Positions 15,290-23,690 are shown, counted from the first letter of the stretch. The stretch: DNA of 34,919 nucleotides from CAZFQG01 sp964520785 (GCA_964520785.1 CAZFQG010000047.1:1-34919); one strand, 5' to 3'. Notes: a model not told the origin generated them from the sequence alone. Numbers and translations are program-made.

Positions 15290-18013
15290 TTACCCGCGAA
15301 GCCGTTCCTCGGCGACCCCTTCGCGCTCTTTGGCGCGACGATAGAAGAATACGAACAACGCCAGAGCCAGGGGCAAAACGGGCGGGGCGCACACGGCCCA
15401 CATTTTCGCCCGGTTCTGGACGCGGCGCGTCTGTATCGCCAGCTCCGTTTCGATCTTGTCAATTGCCTTGTCTTTTTCCTTGGTCAACTGGTCGATCCTT
15501 GTTTCCAGACGCCGCTGGCCCTCCTGCTGGGCCATCGCCACCTCGATGAGCAATTGCTGGGGATCGATGTTTTTGCGGTTGCGTAGACTCTCGATTTTCT
15601 TATCGAGCGCCTGCTGCTCCTCCTCCTTCGCCTCATCGAACCTTTCGATGAGTTCCTCGCGCTTTTCGGCCGTCTTCTTCCGCGCCTGCTCGGTCGCCTC
15701 TTCGATCCGCACGAGAGTGCGATGCTTGGGGCGACGAGAGCGGATGGCGATGAAACGGTCGTCTCCGGAGAGTGAATCGAGGATGTTCAGCACGAAAGTG
15801 ACGTTGTCGAAGTTGAAGTGGATACCCGCTTCCGGGATGTCTCCCTGTTCGCGGAGTCGGAAAAACTCGCGCGAAAGCATATCGATATCGGCCACGACGA
15901 CCACGTTGATCTTCGCGGATTGCTCCGGTTTCGCCTTCTCATTCTCCTCCGAGCCGTCCCCGGCCTCCCCGGTCGGTTCGTCCGACTCGGGCGCCTTGCC
16001 GGTAATTTGAGCGGCCATGATATACTCGTAGCCGGTGGGAACCTGACGCCTCGCGGGATTGAGCCCTCGAGGGCCGAAAGGACTCATCTGAAGCATATCG
16101 GCGTAGCTGACGTAGCCGGTGTCGTCTCCGGTGTAAACCAGGCCCTCGAACTTCATTTTGGCGGTTCGATCCTGACCGACGAACCCCGGGAACGGAAAGA
16201 GCAGGTGCTCCAATCCGGCCGAGATTTGGTTCTTTCTGTTGAACGGCCGGGGCTGACCGGACCCTTCATCCGTGAAGACGAATTCCTTGGGAAACTGACC
16301 CGCCTTGGGGTAGGGATTGTAGTTTTGCCAGACGATTTGATCGGCGGAGAAATCGATACCTAATAGGTTCCAGAGGAGTTGGATGTCTCCCTTGGGCGGC
16401 GGCGGTTGTTGCATTCCCATCATTCCGCCGGGAGCGCGTCGCGGTTGAGCGGTTCCGGGGACTTCGGCGGCGAAAATCGGCATCGGATCCTCGAAAACCG
16501 CCGTGGGTTGCCCCGCGCGAATCGCCGCGATCAGGTTATCGAGCTGGTCGGGACCCAATGAAGAGGGTTGCACGACCAGAAGCACGTCGACCTTTTCCGT
16601 GATCGGTTGCGAAGCGTCGACACGGACGACGTTATACTGTTTCTCCAATTCGTCGATGATCGGCCAGTCCTGGCCGGGGGACATGGTCTGCATGTTGAAC
16701 TGACCGTAAAGCTGCGCGTCGGTCTCGACGATGCCCACGGTCCGAGGTCGTCCCTTCGCCACCGTCACGATGGAGCGGACCAGCTCGTACTCGATCGGGA
16801 TACCGCGGTCGATAAAGGGCAGGATCACCTTTTCGAGACCGCACGTAAACGCTACCCCCATGAAAATCTGGTCGACGGAAAGGGCACCGCGGCTGAGGGT
16901 CGTCACCTGCCGGGCGGAAATCCCGAAGCGCTGCTCGGCCAGGGAAGCCGCCTCGCTGTACTGTTCCGTGCGGTTGAAACGGACGCGGACCTTGTCGCCG
17001 CCGAGGGCTTGAAGCTCGCGGAGCGTCGAGATCAGATTCAGTCTCGCTTGGACGTAGGCCTCCGGCACCTCCGGACTGATGAAGGCCTCGATCTGCACCG
17101 GCCGTTCCGGATCGAGGTCCCTGAGCAGGTCGATCGTCTCGCGGGAGAGCGAACTCATCTGCTCGCTCGTCATGTCGGCGCGGAGGTCGTGGTATTGCAG
17201 GAAGATGTTGACGCAAACCGCGGCGATCGCCAACGAGAGGGCACGGACGAGGAAGTGAATCGCCATTCCGGCTCCGCTCTTGCCGCGAAGCCAATGCCGC
17301 CGGCCGATGAGGACCATCGCGACGTACATGAAAACGACGACGATTACGGCGAAATAGGCGATACCGCTGGCGCTAATGACGCCGCGGCCGAAATCGCGGA
17401 ATTGTTGCGAGATGCTCCACTCCTTCACCACCAGCGCAAACTGGGGACCGAAAATGGCGTCGGCCGCCGCCGAGAAAACCAACGGAGTATTAAACAGAGC
17501 GCCCAGAAGGTAGGCCACGGTAAGGTTTCTCGTCAGAAACGACGCCGCCATTCCGACCGCCAGCATCGCCAGCCCGACAAACCAGTAGCCGACGTACGTC
17601 CCGAGGAAAAGTCCGACGTCCGGCCGGCCCAGAAACATGATGAAGACCAGGTAATTCGATATCAGCGAGAACAACAGCGACACGGTGTAGATGGCGACCG
17701 CGGCGAGGTATTTTCCCAGAACGATGTCGAAGTCCTGGGCGGGAATCGTCAGCAACAGCTCGTCCGTCCCCTGGTGCCGCTCTTCCGCCCAGATACCCAT
17801 GGTGATGGTCGGGATAAAGATCAGCATGATGAACGGAAAAACTCTATTTAGCTGATCGAGATTCGCCAAATTGGCGTTGAAGAACTCGTTCGGCCAGAAC
17901 GCGGCAACCGCGCTGAGAAGCACGAAAACGCAAATGAACACGTATCCGGTCGGATTCGCGAAATAACTCACGAAATTCCGGGAAAAAACCGCTCGCAATA
18001 CGTTCGTATTCAT
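15290..18013 (-). CDS. ABC-2 permease fused to a GldG-like auxiliary protein
   Basis: 907 residues. Residues 1-240 are a GldF/ABC-2 permease: helices near 21-40, 58-75, 100-126, 138-160, 165-182 and 218-237, and the family signature EERHQGTDELLLTIPAQDFD (78-97). From about 250 a further helix (ALSLAIAAVCVNIFLQ) leads into a GldG-like region: DMTSEQMSSLSRETIDLLRDL, LVRSIVTVAKGRPRTVGIV, and then the large extracytoplasmic domain. A long coiled coil (about 765-870, rich in E/K/R/Q) ends with a last helix near 875-893 (PPVLPLALALFVFFY). In Bacteroidota GldF and GldG are separate proteins linked to gliding; here they form one chain. It shares an operon with the ATPase upstream (97 bases) and the DUF4340 gene downstream. 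The exported substrate is unknown. Confidence 0.88.
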   Translation of the reverse strand: MNTNVLRAVFSRNFVSYFANPTGYVFICVFVLLSAVAAFWPNEFFNANLANLDQLNRVFPFIMLIFIPTITMGIWAEERHQGTDELLLTIPAQDFDIVLGKYLAAVAIYTVSLLFSLISNYLVFIMFLGRPDVGLFLGTYVGYWFVGLAMLAVGMAASFLTRNLTVAYLLGALFNTPLVFSAAADAIFGPQFALVVKEWSISQQFRDFGRGVISASGIAYFAVIVVVFMYVAMVLIGRRHWLRGKSGAGMAIHFLVRALSLAIAAVCVNIFLQYHDLRADMTSEQMSSLSRETIDLLRDLDPERPVQIEAFISPEVPEAYVQARLNLISTLRELQALGGDKVRVRFNRTEQYSEAASLAEQRFGISARQVTTLSRGALSVDQIFMGVAFTCGLEKVILPFIDRGIPIEYELVRSIVTVAKGRPRTVGIVETDAQLYGQFNMQTMSPGQDWPIIDELEKQYNVVRVDASQPITEKVDVLLVVQPSSLGPDQLDNLIAAIRAGQPTAVFEDPMPIFAAEVPGTAQPRRAPGGMMGMQQPPPPKGDIQLLWNLLGIDFSADQIVWQNYNPYPKAGQFPKEFVFTDEGSGQPRPFNRKNQISAGLEHLLFPFPGFVGQDRTAKMKFEGLVYTGDDTGYVSYADMLQMSPFGPRGLNPARRQVPTGYEYIMAAQITGKAPESDEPTGEAGDGSEENEKAKPEQSAKINVVVVADIDMLSREFFRLREQGDIPEAGIHFNFDNVTFVLNILDSLSGDDRFIAIRSRRPKHRTLVRIEEATEQARKKTAEKREELIERFDEAKEEEQQALDKKIESLRNRKNIDPQQLLIEVAMAQQEGQRRLETRIDQLTKEKDKAIDKIETELAIQTRRVQNRAKMWAVCAPPVLPLALALFVFFYRRAKEREGVAEERLRG

Positions 18014-18110
18014 GACTTCCTTCGATTCTCCGACTTAAGGATCGTAGTGATTCCGGAAGAAAAGGGGTTAAGAGCACGGCTTGGATGCCTGCCGCGCGAA
18101 GAGCGGACGC

Positions 18111-18860
18111 TCATCTCCCTGATCCGCACAGCCGACGGAAATGGAACTCGAGGCTCTCGTCGTCTTTCAACAAGTCTTCAAGCTTGCCGTCATGGATGAC
18201 ACGACCCTCGTTGATGAATATCGCCCTGGAGGCCATCGCCTCCACCTCTTGTAGGATGTGCGTTGAGAGGAGGACCGTCCGGTTTTCGCCCAAGCGACGG
18301 ATCGTCTCGCGAACTTCGTGGATCTGATTCGGGTCGAGCCCCGCGGTCGGCTCATCCATGATCAAGACCTCCGGCTCATGCAAGAGCGTGTGCGCCATGC
18401 CGAGACGCTGCCGGAAACCGCGCGAGAGCTTGCCCGCCGGTTTGCCGATGACGCTCTTCAACGAACACAATTCGACGACCGCGTCGATCCGCTCGCGCTT
18501 TCTCGCTCCCGCGAGGCCACGAGCGGTCGCGAAAAAGTTGAGGAGAGCCCTAGGAGTCATGTCCGTGTACAGAGGGCCGTTCTCCGGCAGATATCCCAAC
18601 ACGGCGGACCCGGCCAGTCGGTCGTCGGCCATATCGTGCCCGGCGACGAAGGCGTTTCCATTCGAAGGCGCCAAGTATCCGGTCAAGAGCTTCATCGTCG
18701 TGCTCTTGCCGGCACCATTGGGTCCGAGGAAGGCAACCACCTCTCCCCGGTTGATTTTGAAGGAGACGTCTTGAATCGCGGCGAATCCCCCATAGAACTT
18801 GGATAATTCCCGCGCTTCGATCATGGGCGCATCATTAGTTGAATGATCTTTCTCACTCAT
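18111..18860 (-). CDS. ABC transporter ATP-binding protein, GldA-like
   Basis: 249 residues; hydrolyses ATP to power the permease encoded just downstream. Walker A is GPNGAGKS (46-53). The Q-loop position reads GYLPENGPLYTDMT (89-102), with Glu in place of Gln, as is usual in GldA-type proteins. The ABC signature is LSRGFRQRLG (145-154), Walker B VLIMDEP (165-171), the D-loop AGLD and the switch His H201 (LLSTHIL). All catalytic elements are intact. It is the first gene of the three-gene minus-strand operon 18860-13322. A good promoter lies upstream at 18979-19007, with a perfect inverted repeat between promoter and gene. The ribosome binding site is weak (GGAAAC). Confidence 0.93.
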   Translation of the reverse strand: MSEKDHSTNDAPMIEARELSKFYGGFAAIQDVSFKINRGEVVAFLGPNGAGKSTTMKLLTGYLAPSNGNAFVAGHDMADDRLAGSAVLGYLPENGPLYTDMTPRALLNFFATARGLAGARKRERIDAVVELCSLKSVIGKPAGKLSRGFRQRLGMAHTLLHEPEVLIMDEPTAGLDPNQIHEVRETIRRLGENRTVLLSTHILQEVEAMASRAIFINEGRVIHDGKLEDLLKDDESLEFHFRRLCGSGR

Positions 18861-18916
18861 GTTTCAGCTTGTTTCCCAGATTCCGCTTGAATGGATTCGA
18901 CTAAACGCGGAAGTGC

Positions 18917-18937
18917 GATAACCAACACCTGGTTATC
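18917..18937. promoter_or_regulatory. Perfect inverted repeat in the leader of the ABC operon
   Basis: GATAACCA-ACACC-TGGTTATC has 8-bp arms and a 5-base spacer. It lies about 35-55 bases downstream of the predicted start of the minus-strand ABC transcript. It could be an operator for a dimeric repressor or an RNA hairpin. Confidence 0.4.
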
Positions 18938-18978
18938 CGACGGACCGAAGCGGCCCAAAGGCGTGCAATAAGTTTGAA

Positions 18979-19007
18979 ATTATACGAGCCGTTTTTGCCC
19001 TTGTCCA
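18979..19007 (-). promoter_or_regulatory. Predicted sigma70-type promoter of the ABC operon
   Basis: On the minus strand TGGACA (19002-19007) and TATAAT (18979-18984) are exactly 17 bases apart, matching 5/6 and 6/6 of the consensus. The predicted start is near 18972, giving a leader of about 110 bases. Confidence 0.6.
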
Positions 19008-19033
19008 CCCTGATTAACCGAACTCCTACGCAG

Positions 19034-19067
19034 AAAAAAACCCCAAGACGCCGCTATTGCGGCTTGG
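19034..19067 (-). terminator. Minus-strand intrinsic terminator with no annotated gene before it
   Basis: On the minus strand the stem CCAAG/CTTGG (19063-19067, 19043-19047) encloses CCGC-AATA-GCGG (19062-19051) and is followed by GG and seven T. No minus-strand gene precedes it, so it either ends a small RNA from 19070-19330 or insulates the ABC promoter. Confidence 0.55.
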
Positions 19068-19359
19068 TCGTCATAACCCGTATTGGCTGGTTTCGGCCTC
19101 TTCCGCATCGGAACTCACCACAGATCGAGGTGAATGTCCGCGATAACGGCCTGGCTTAGCAGTCCACCCGAAGGGGGTGGTTCTTCGGATTTCGCGGTTT
19201 GTTTGGGTTGTGTTCGGCGCACGGGAGGAACGTGAGCTACCCTAAAATCATATCCGATATAACAATGATGCGATGGGTTTGTTCCCCCCTCGATCACGGG
19301 GGAACGGCCGCGTAAGAAACACCTAATGAGGGCGTATCCCGAGAGACAGTCCGACACGA
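19068..19359. other. Hairpin-rich intergenic region before the HEAT gene
   Basis: No ORF is convincing. Inverted repeats seen are CCACCC-GAAGG-GGGTGG (19164-19180), ATATC-C-GATAT (19250-19260) and GTTCCCCC-(9)-GGGGGAAC (19281-19305). The last ends 54 bases before the HEAT gene. On the minus strand these hairpins would precede the orphan terminator at 19034-19067, consistent with a small RNA of 200-270 bases. Confidence 0.35.
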
Positions 19360-21018
19360 ATGGGAACCGGCATCGAGACGACTTTCCGCTTATTGACGAA
19401 GACCGAGAACCGGACCGCGGTGGGACTTCTTGCCGGTGCGCTGGACTCAACGGACCGGGGGATACGGCTTCGGGCGGTTCGGGCGGCGCTGTCGCGGCCG
19501 GACATTGAGTCGAGCGAGGAGGTTTTCAATCGCCTCGATCGTCTGGACCCGCAGGCCCACGCGATCCTCAACGCGCGAGGGGAGGCTCTCGTGGAACCGG
19601 TCCGTCGCGCGCTGGATACGGAGGACGTTTCGGAACTCGATGCGGTGTGCGATTCGCTTTGCGCCGCGCGACTGTACGACGCGATTCTGGTACTTCTGGC
19701 GCGGATTCCGGAGTGCGGGAAACCCGCGCGGCCCATCTTGGCCGACGCCGTTTTAAGGCTGACGGACGAGTTCTACTCCGAAATCCGCGACTTGCCCGAA
19801 GAAACGGAAGACGCTCAACGGACGCTCGTCTTGCTCCGGCGGCGAACCACTTCCGCTCTGGAAAGCGGGGCGCGTCGATGGCTGCAGCACGAACGGGACG
19901 AAATAATCGAGGCCTATCTGCTCCTGGCGAAACCACGCGATCCGGTGCTCGACGCGGTATTGCAGCACCCGAATGATCCCGCGTTCGAGGCGTTCATCCG
20001 CGTACTGAGGCACAGCCGGCGAGGAGGGATCATACGGCTCCTGTTGGGATTCCTTTCGGAATCGCGTATTCCCACCCCGATCCGGGACGTGATCGCGTCG
20101 CGGACCGACCTGAAATTCGCCCAGTCCTTCCTGCAAGCCGTCGGAGAGCGGCCCGGCGGGGCCGTCCGGGAAAAACTCAAATCGTTCAACGGATTCGATT
20201 GGGCCCGCCCGGATCACCCGATTTTGAAGGAGTTGGATGAACGGAGCCAAACGGCCGCGCCGAGCGTCGTCGCGGCTTCCGGGGCGGACCGTAACGTGGT
20301 GGCCCAATTCGTGGAGCACATGGCGCGTAGCGGCAACGTAGGGGGGCGCCGGGGCGCTGCGCGCGCTTTGGAGCACCTCGATCGTGTCCGCGCTCAACGG
20401 TTGATTCTTTCGGGATTGAACGATCCCGATCCTCAGGTCCGCGCGTCGATGGCGGTACAACTCCGTCCCCGGCGCGTTCCACAGGCGCTTGTTCTCTTGG
20501 TCCGGCTCGCGGAGGACCCCTCTCCGGAAGTTCACCAGGCGGTCCGCGCGTCGCTTCCGGAGTTTCGCGTTAAACACCTCTTGCGTAATTACGAGCGGAT
20601 ACCGGAGGAACTCCTGCCGGTGGCCGGTGAATTGATCCGGAAGGTCGACGACGAGGAAGGGCCGCGGGTCTTGGAGAGTGAACTGCGGTGCCAGTCCTCC
20701 GGTCGGCGTCGTCGCGCCGTCGAGGTGACTACCGCGATGCGACTCGTCGACCGCTTCGAGTTCGACCTCGTTTCCCTGCTGGCGGACGAGAATCATACCA
20801 TCCGCAAGGCGGCCGTGGCGGCACTGGCGACGTCCCGCTCTCGCGGCGCATGGAGAGGCGTCGTGAACTCGCTCTACGATCCGAGCCCGCTCGTCCAAGA
20901 GGCGGCGGAAATGGGGTTAGTGGCCATATCCGCGTCCTTGCGGAACGAGGCCGAAACCAGAAAGGTCGAGGCGGGAACCACCGGGCCGCATCCGGCTCCC
21001 GAATCCGTCCCGCTATGA
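19360..21018 (+). CDS. HEAT-repeat protein
   Basis: 552 residues, no signal peptide or membrane helix, therefore probably cytoplasmic. The chain is built almost wholly of paired helices of HEAT/armadillo type. Clear repeat units are DRGIRLRAVRAALSR near the start, RGAARALEHLDRVRAQRLI, DPDPQVRASMAVQL, DPSPEVHQAVRASLPEF, ENHTIRKAAVAALATS and DPSPLVQEAAEMGLVAI at the end. Such solenoids are scaffolds for protein-protein contacts; no enzymatic motif is present. The ATG at 19360 is the first in frame after a TGA at 19327, and the ribosome binding site is weak. The small membrane protein gene starts 43 bases downstream and is probably co-transcribed. The partner of this scaffold is unknown. Confidence 0.8.
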   Translation: MGTGIETTFRLLTKTENRTAVGLLAGALDSTDRGIRLRAVRAALSRPDIESSEEVFNRLDRLDPQAHAILNARGEALVEPVRRALDTEDVSELDAVCDSLCAARLYDAILVLLARIPECGKPARPILADAVLRLTDEFYSEIRDLPEETEDAQRTLVLLRRRTTSALESGARRWLQHERDEIIEAYLLLAKPRDPVLDAVLQHPNDPAFEAFIRVLRHSRRGGIIRLLLGFLSESRIPTPIRDVIASRTDLKFAQSFLQAVGERPGGAVREKLKSFNGFDWARPDHPILKELDERSQTAAPSVVAASGADRNVVAQFVEHMARSGNVGGRRGAARALEHLDRVRAQRLILSGLNDPDPQVRASMAVQLRPRRVPQALVLLVRLAEDPSPEVHQAVRASLPEFRVKHLLRNYERIPEELLPVAGELIRKVDDEEGPRVLESELRCQSSGRRRRAVEVTTAMRLVDRFEFDLVSLLADENHTIRKAAVAALATSRSRGAWRGVVNSLYDPSPLVQEAAEMGLVAISASLRNEAETRKVEAGTTGPHPAPESVPL

Positions 21019-21061
21019 CCTTCGGTCCGATCAGGTACGAGACGCCCAACGCTACGGTGCC

Positions 21062-21496
21062 ATGCCCACGACGCGACTCCTTGTTGCCAACGCCCAACAG
21101 TCAACGCCGACGTCATGGCTGATTATTCTTGCCGCCGCGTTCTTTCTGGTTGCTCTCGGCGGATACTGCGTCAATCGGGCGGTTCGCCGACGGCGTCTCG
21201 GAAGTCACCTGCATCTCTTCGCCGAACTATGCCGTGCACATCGACTGGAGGCGCTCGAAATCGGTACGCTCAGACGAGTCGCCGCCAAGCACGGATTGGC
21301 TCGGCCGGGTGACCTGTTCGTCAATCCGCGTTGGCTCGATTCCCTCATTGAGAATCCGGAAGGCGATTTCCGGCCGAAAAGCCTGGCCGCTCTACGTCGG
21401 AAGCTTTTCTCGGGAAAAGCCACCGAGGAAGACCTAGATGGAATCGTGGAGGAACCGGAGAATCTCGACCTCGCACAAGAACCTTTCGGTACTTGA
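21062..21496 (+). CDS. Small membrane-anchored protein of unknown function
   Basis: 144 residues. A short N-terminal segment is followed by a membrane helix at about 19-40 (WLIILAAAFFLVALGGYCV), then a basic RRRR stop-transfer motif, so the C-terminal 100 residues face the cytoplasm. That part is helical (HLFAELCRAHRLEALEIGTLRRVAAKHG) and ends acidic. I do not recognise the family. Position just after the HEAT-repeat gene, with a 43-base gap on the same strand, suggests a joint role: the HEAT protein may be recruited to the membrane by this one. That is inference from neighbourhood only. Confidence 0.65.
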   Translation: MPTTRLLVANAQQSTPTSWLIILAAAFFLVALGGYCVNRAVRRRRLGSHLHLFAELCRAHRLEALEIGTLRRVAAKHGLARPGDLFVNPRWLDSLIENPEGDFRPKSLAALRRKLFSGKATEEDLDGIVEEPENLDLAQEPFGT

Positions 21497-21552
21497 GGGC
21501 ACGGTTCGAGCCTGCTCCGCCTCCAAGGGCGGGTGGGTAAGGGGTGAACGCT

Positions 21553-22206
21553 CTATCGCGGGCGCCGTGTGGCGAGCGCGAGGATTCCGAATATGGACCA
21601 GATGATGAGAGTGGTCGGCTCGGGGACGATGGCCGCCAACTCCAGATCGTCGTAGAAGACGTTGGTGAACGTGGTCGAATCATCCGTTCCTTGCAGTTCG
21701 ACCTTCCAGGATGCGGCATTCACGGGAATGAGCAAGCTCAGCTCGAACGATTGCCATGTCAGATTCGGAGAGATCAGCGAACCGCTCGTCACCGAGTCGA
21801 GAAGGCTATTCGACGGATCATAAATGCTCAGAACGACTTCCGCGACGTCGGATAGTCCCAAGTAGGTCTCCGTCTGGTACATCCCGGTCAACCGCAAGGC
21901 GTACTGGTCCAGCCCGGCCGTACCGGTCTGGTACATCCAGATCGTGTCTCCCGCGTTGGGCGTTGACCCGGTTGCCTGCGTCGCGAACGAGAAGAAATAC
22001 CTACCCTCGTAGGGGGTTACCGTTCCGGTCGACTGAGACAGTGACTGGACGGCTGCGATGATCCCGGTATTCCCGGAACTTGCGCCCGAGAGATCAACAC
22101 TCCAGCCGGACATATCTCCGGTTTCCGCGTCACCGTTAAGAAGCAGAGACGCCTCAGCACCACTTACACACACCACGGTAATCAACAAGGCTGCAAAGTA
22201 TCGCAT
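21553..22206 (-). CDS. Secreted beta-sandwich protein with PEP-CTERM tail
   Basis: 217 residues. The signal peptide is MRYFAALLITVVCVSGAEA. The mature protein opens with LLLNGDAETGDMSGWSVD, the usual start of jelly-roll carbohydrate-binding-like domains, and continues as alternating strands to about 190, with WQSFELSLLIPVNA and WKVELQGTDDSTTF typical of the late strands. VPEPTTLIIWSIFGILAL followed by RRPR (194-217) is a complete PEP-CTERM signal. It should be secreted and processed by an exosortase. A GGAG site lies 5 bases before the ATG at 22206. It converges with the small membrane protein gene ending at 21496 and diverges from the SUMF1-fold gene at 22674, also a PEP-CTERM protein. Confidence 0.82.
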   Translation of the reverse strand: MRYFAALLITVVCVSGAEASLLLNGDAETGDMSGWSVDLSGASSGNTGIIAAVQSLSQSTGTVTPYEGRYFFSFATQATGSTPNAGDTIWMYQTGTAGLDQYALRLTGMYQTETYLGLSDVAEVVLSIYDPSNSLLDSVTSGSLISPNLTWQSFELSLLIPVNAASWKVELQGTDDSTTFTNVFYDDLELAAIVPEPTTLIIWSIFGILALATRRPR

Positions 22207-22396
22207 GTCAGCTCCGAGTTTAATCTATCAATGCACTCTAAGTATATTGTCTATATTGCCAATAGTCCTCAAGCTATTCATTTCTCTCATGATAAACCAG
22301 AAAAAATGGTCTAGTTAAACCTGCGACGAGTAATACACCATTGCGGTGTTACCATTTTTGGGTTATTTAATATCCCCCCATAATGTGATACTTTAC

Positions 22397-22630
22397 TCAG
22401 GGAATAAGGTCCTCGGACCGGATGACGAATTCGTGTAGAACTCGACCCAGGTCGCTTCTGGAAGTCGCGGGGGGGCCCGCGTCGGGTCGAAGCACGGCAA
22501 GCACGGCTGGACCCGCCGCCAAGAGCAGTCCCCCATAAAGCTGGGGGTACATATTCTGGTAAAATGTCGCCCCGATTTTTGAAAGGGGCTGTTGACCGGT
22601 CGGGTCGCCGTAGTCAAAATAAAGTAATGT
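22397..22630 (-). pseudogene. Possible C-terminal remnant of a membrane protein gene
   Basis: A minus-strand frame with codon-like base use reads GQQPLSKIGATFYQNMYPQL, then a helix-like GGLLLAAGPAVLAVLRPD, and ends after RVLHEFVIRSEDLIP at a TGA. There is no convincing start or ribosome binding site at its beginning; the first ATG is internal (MYPQL). It overlaps the promoter of the divergent gene. It may be a decayed fragment or a chance frame; I do not recognise a family. Confidence 0.25.
22592..22620 (+). promoter_or_regulatory. Predicted promoter of the SUMF1-fold gene
   Basis: TTGACC (22592-22597) and CAAAAT (22615-22620) are 17 bases apart, with 5/6 and 4/6 consensus matches. The leader would be about 48 bases. 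Confidence 0.4.
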
Positions 22631-22673
22631 GGCGGTTCGATTTCGCTTTTTTTTACAACGAGAGGTAACGACG

Positions 22674-23690
22674 ATGAGGTGGATTATGACAAAGCGAGTG
22701 TTATTGTGGGTGTCCGTGGTGCTGGCCGTTTCGGCGGCGCAGGCGATCGAGATTGAGCTGGTCCCGGTGGGCAACCCCGGGAACGCGGCCGACGATCAGG
22801 TGATGGATGACGGGACGTCGGGATACGGCGCCGTCGATTACGCGTTCCAAATCGGCAAGTATGAGGTGACGGCCGAACAATACTCCGCGTTCTTGAACGA
22901 CGTCGCCAAAACAGACCCCTATGGGCTGTACAATCCCCGAATGTGGTCGGATGTTTGGAGCGGAGGCAGAATCCATCGCAGTGGAGAGGAGGGGGACTAC
23001 TCGTACACGGTGGCACCCGGTTCGGAGAATCAGCCGGTCAGTTACGTGGGCTGGGGTGACGCGGCGAGGTTCGCCAATTGGCTTCACAACGGCCGCCCCA
23101 CCGGCCCTCAAGATGCGACGACCACCGAGGAGGGAGCGTACTCTCTCAACGGGGCAACGACCGCCGAGGCTCTCATGGGGGTAACTAGGAACCCGAACGC
23201 GATTTGGTGGCTTCCGAGCGAAGACGAGTGGTACAAGGCGGCTTACCATGCCAACGACGGCGCGACCGGCAATTATTGGGACTACCCCACGGGGACGAAC
23301 AGTACCCCCAGTAACAAGCTGATCGAACCGGATCCGGGCAACAACGCCAACTTCTCGCAGGGCGGAACCACGACCATCGCGGATCCATTCCCGACGACCT
23401 TGGTAGGTGAGTTCGAGAATTCCGGCAGTCCTTACGGCACCTTCGACCAGGGTGGAAATCTGTGGGAGTGGAACGACAGCGCGATTGATGATTCGTCGCG
23501 CGGAGTCCGCGGTGGCAACTGGGGAACGGGCGCCGATTCGATGCGAGCCTTCTTCCGAGGATACGCCGAACCGACCATTGAAGGCTTCGGTATTGGTTTC
23601 CGCGTTGCCACCATTCCCGAACCCGGCGCCGCGGTCCTGCTTTTCTGTGTCGTCGCCGTTGGGTTGGTTTATCGCCAGCGCCGTCGCTGA
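22674..23690 (+). CDS. Secreted SUMF1-fold protein with PEP-CTERM tail, catalytic cysteines absent
   Basis: 338 residues from the ATG at 22674, which has GAGAGG 8 bases upstream. The signal peptide is followed by a complete SUMF1 / formylglycine-generating-enzyme-like fold: YAFQIGKYEVTAEQYSAFLN (start), VSYVGWGDAARFANWLHNG, WWLPSEDEWYKAAYH, SPYGTFDQGGNLWEWNDS, SRGVRGGNWGTG, and FGIGFRVATIPEPG running straight into the PEP-CTERM helix and RQRRR tail (314-338). The two cysteines that carry out oxidation in true formylglycine-generating enzymes lie before the FGFR-like segment; here that segment has no cysteine. So it is unlikely to activate sulfatases and is more probably a ligand-binding surface protein. 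This SUMF1/PEP-CTERM combination is common in Planctomycetota. Confidence 0.88.
   Translation: MRWIMTKRVLLWVSVVLAVSAAQAIEIELVPVGNPGNAADDQVMDDGTSGYGAVDYAFQIGKYEVTAEQYSAFLNDVAKTDPYGLYNPRMWSDVWSGGRIHRSGEEGDYSYTVAPGSENQPVSYVGWGDAARFANWLHNGRPTGPQDATTTEEGAYSLNGATTAEALMGVTRNPNAIWWLPSEDEWYKAAYHANDGATGNYWDYPTGTNSTPSNKLIEPDPGNNANFSQGGTTTIADPFPTTLVGEFENSGSPYGTFDQGGNLWEWNDSAIDDSSRGVRGGNWGTGADSMRAFFRGYAEPTIEGFGIGFRVATIPEPGAAVLLFCVVAVGLVYRQRRR

Larger units (their letters stand above)
22207..22673. other. Intergenic region between two divergent PEP-CTERM genes
   Basis: It holds the plus-strand promoter at 22592-22620, a GCCCC/GGGGC inverted repeat just before it, a weak hairpin ACACC-ATTGC-GGTGT near 22333, and a minus-strand open frame at 22397-22630 that may be a gene remnant (listed separately). 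Confidence 0.4.

Noticed and set aside
19232..19315. 27-codon frame starting with GTG after GGGAGGA
   Set aside because: The spacer between GGAGG and GTG is only about two to three bases and the peptide is not recognisable; it also overlaps a perfect hairpin. Possible but unsupported.
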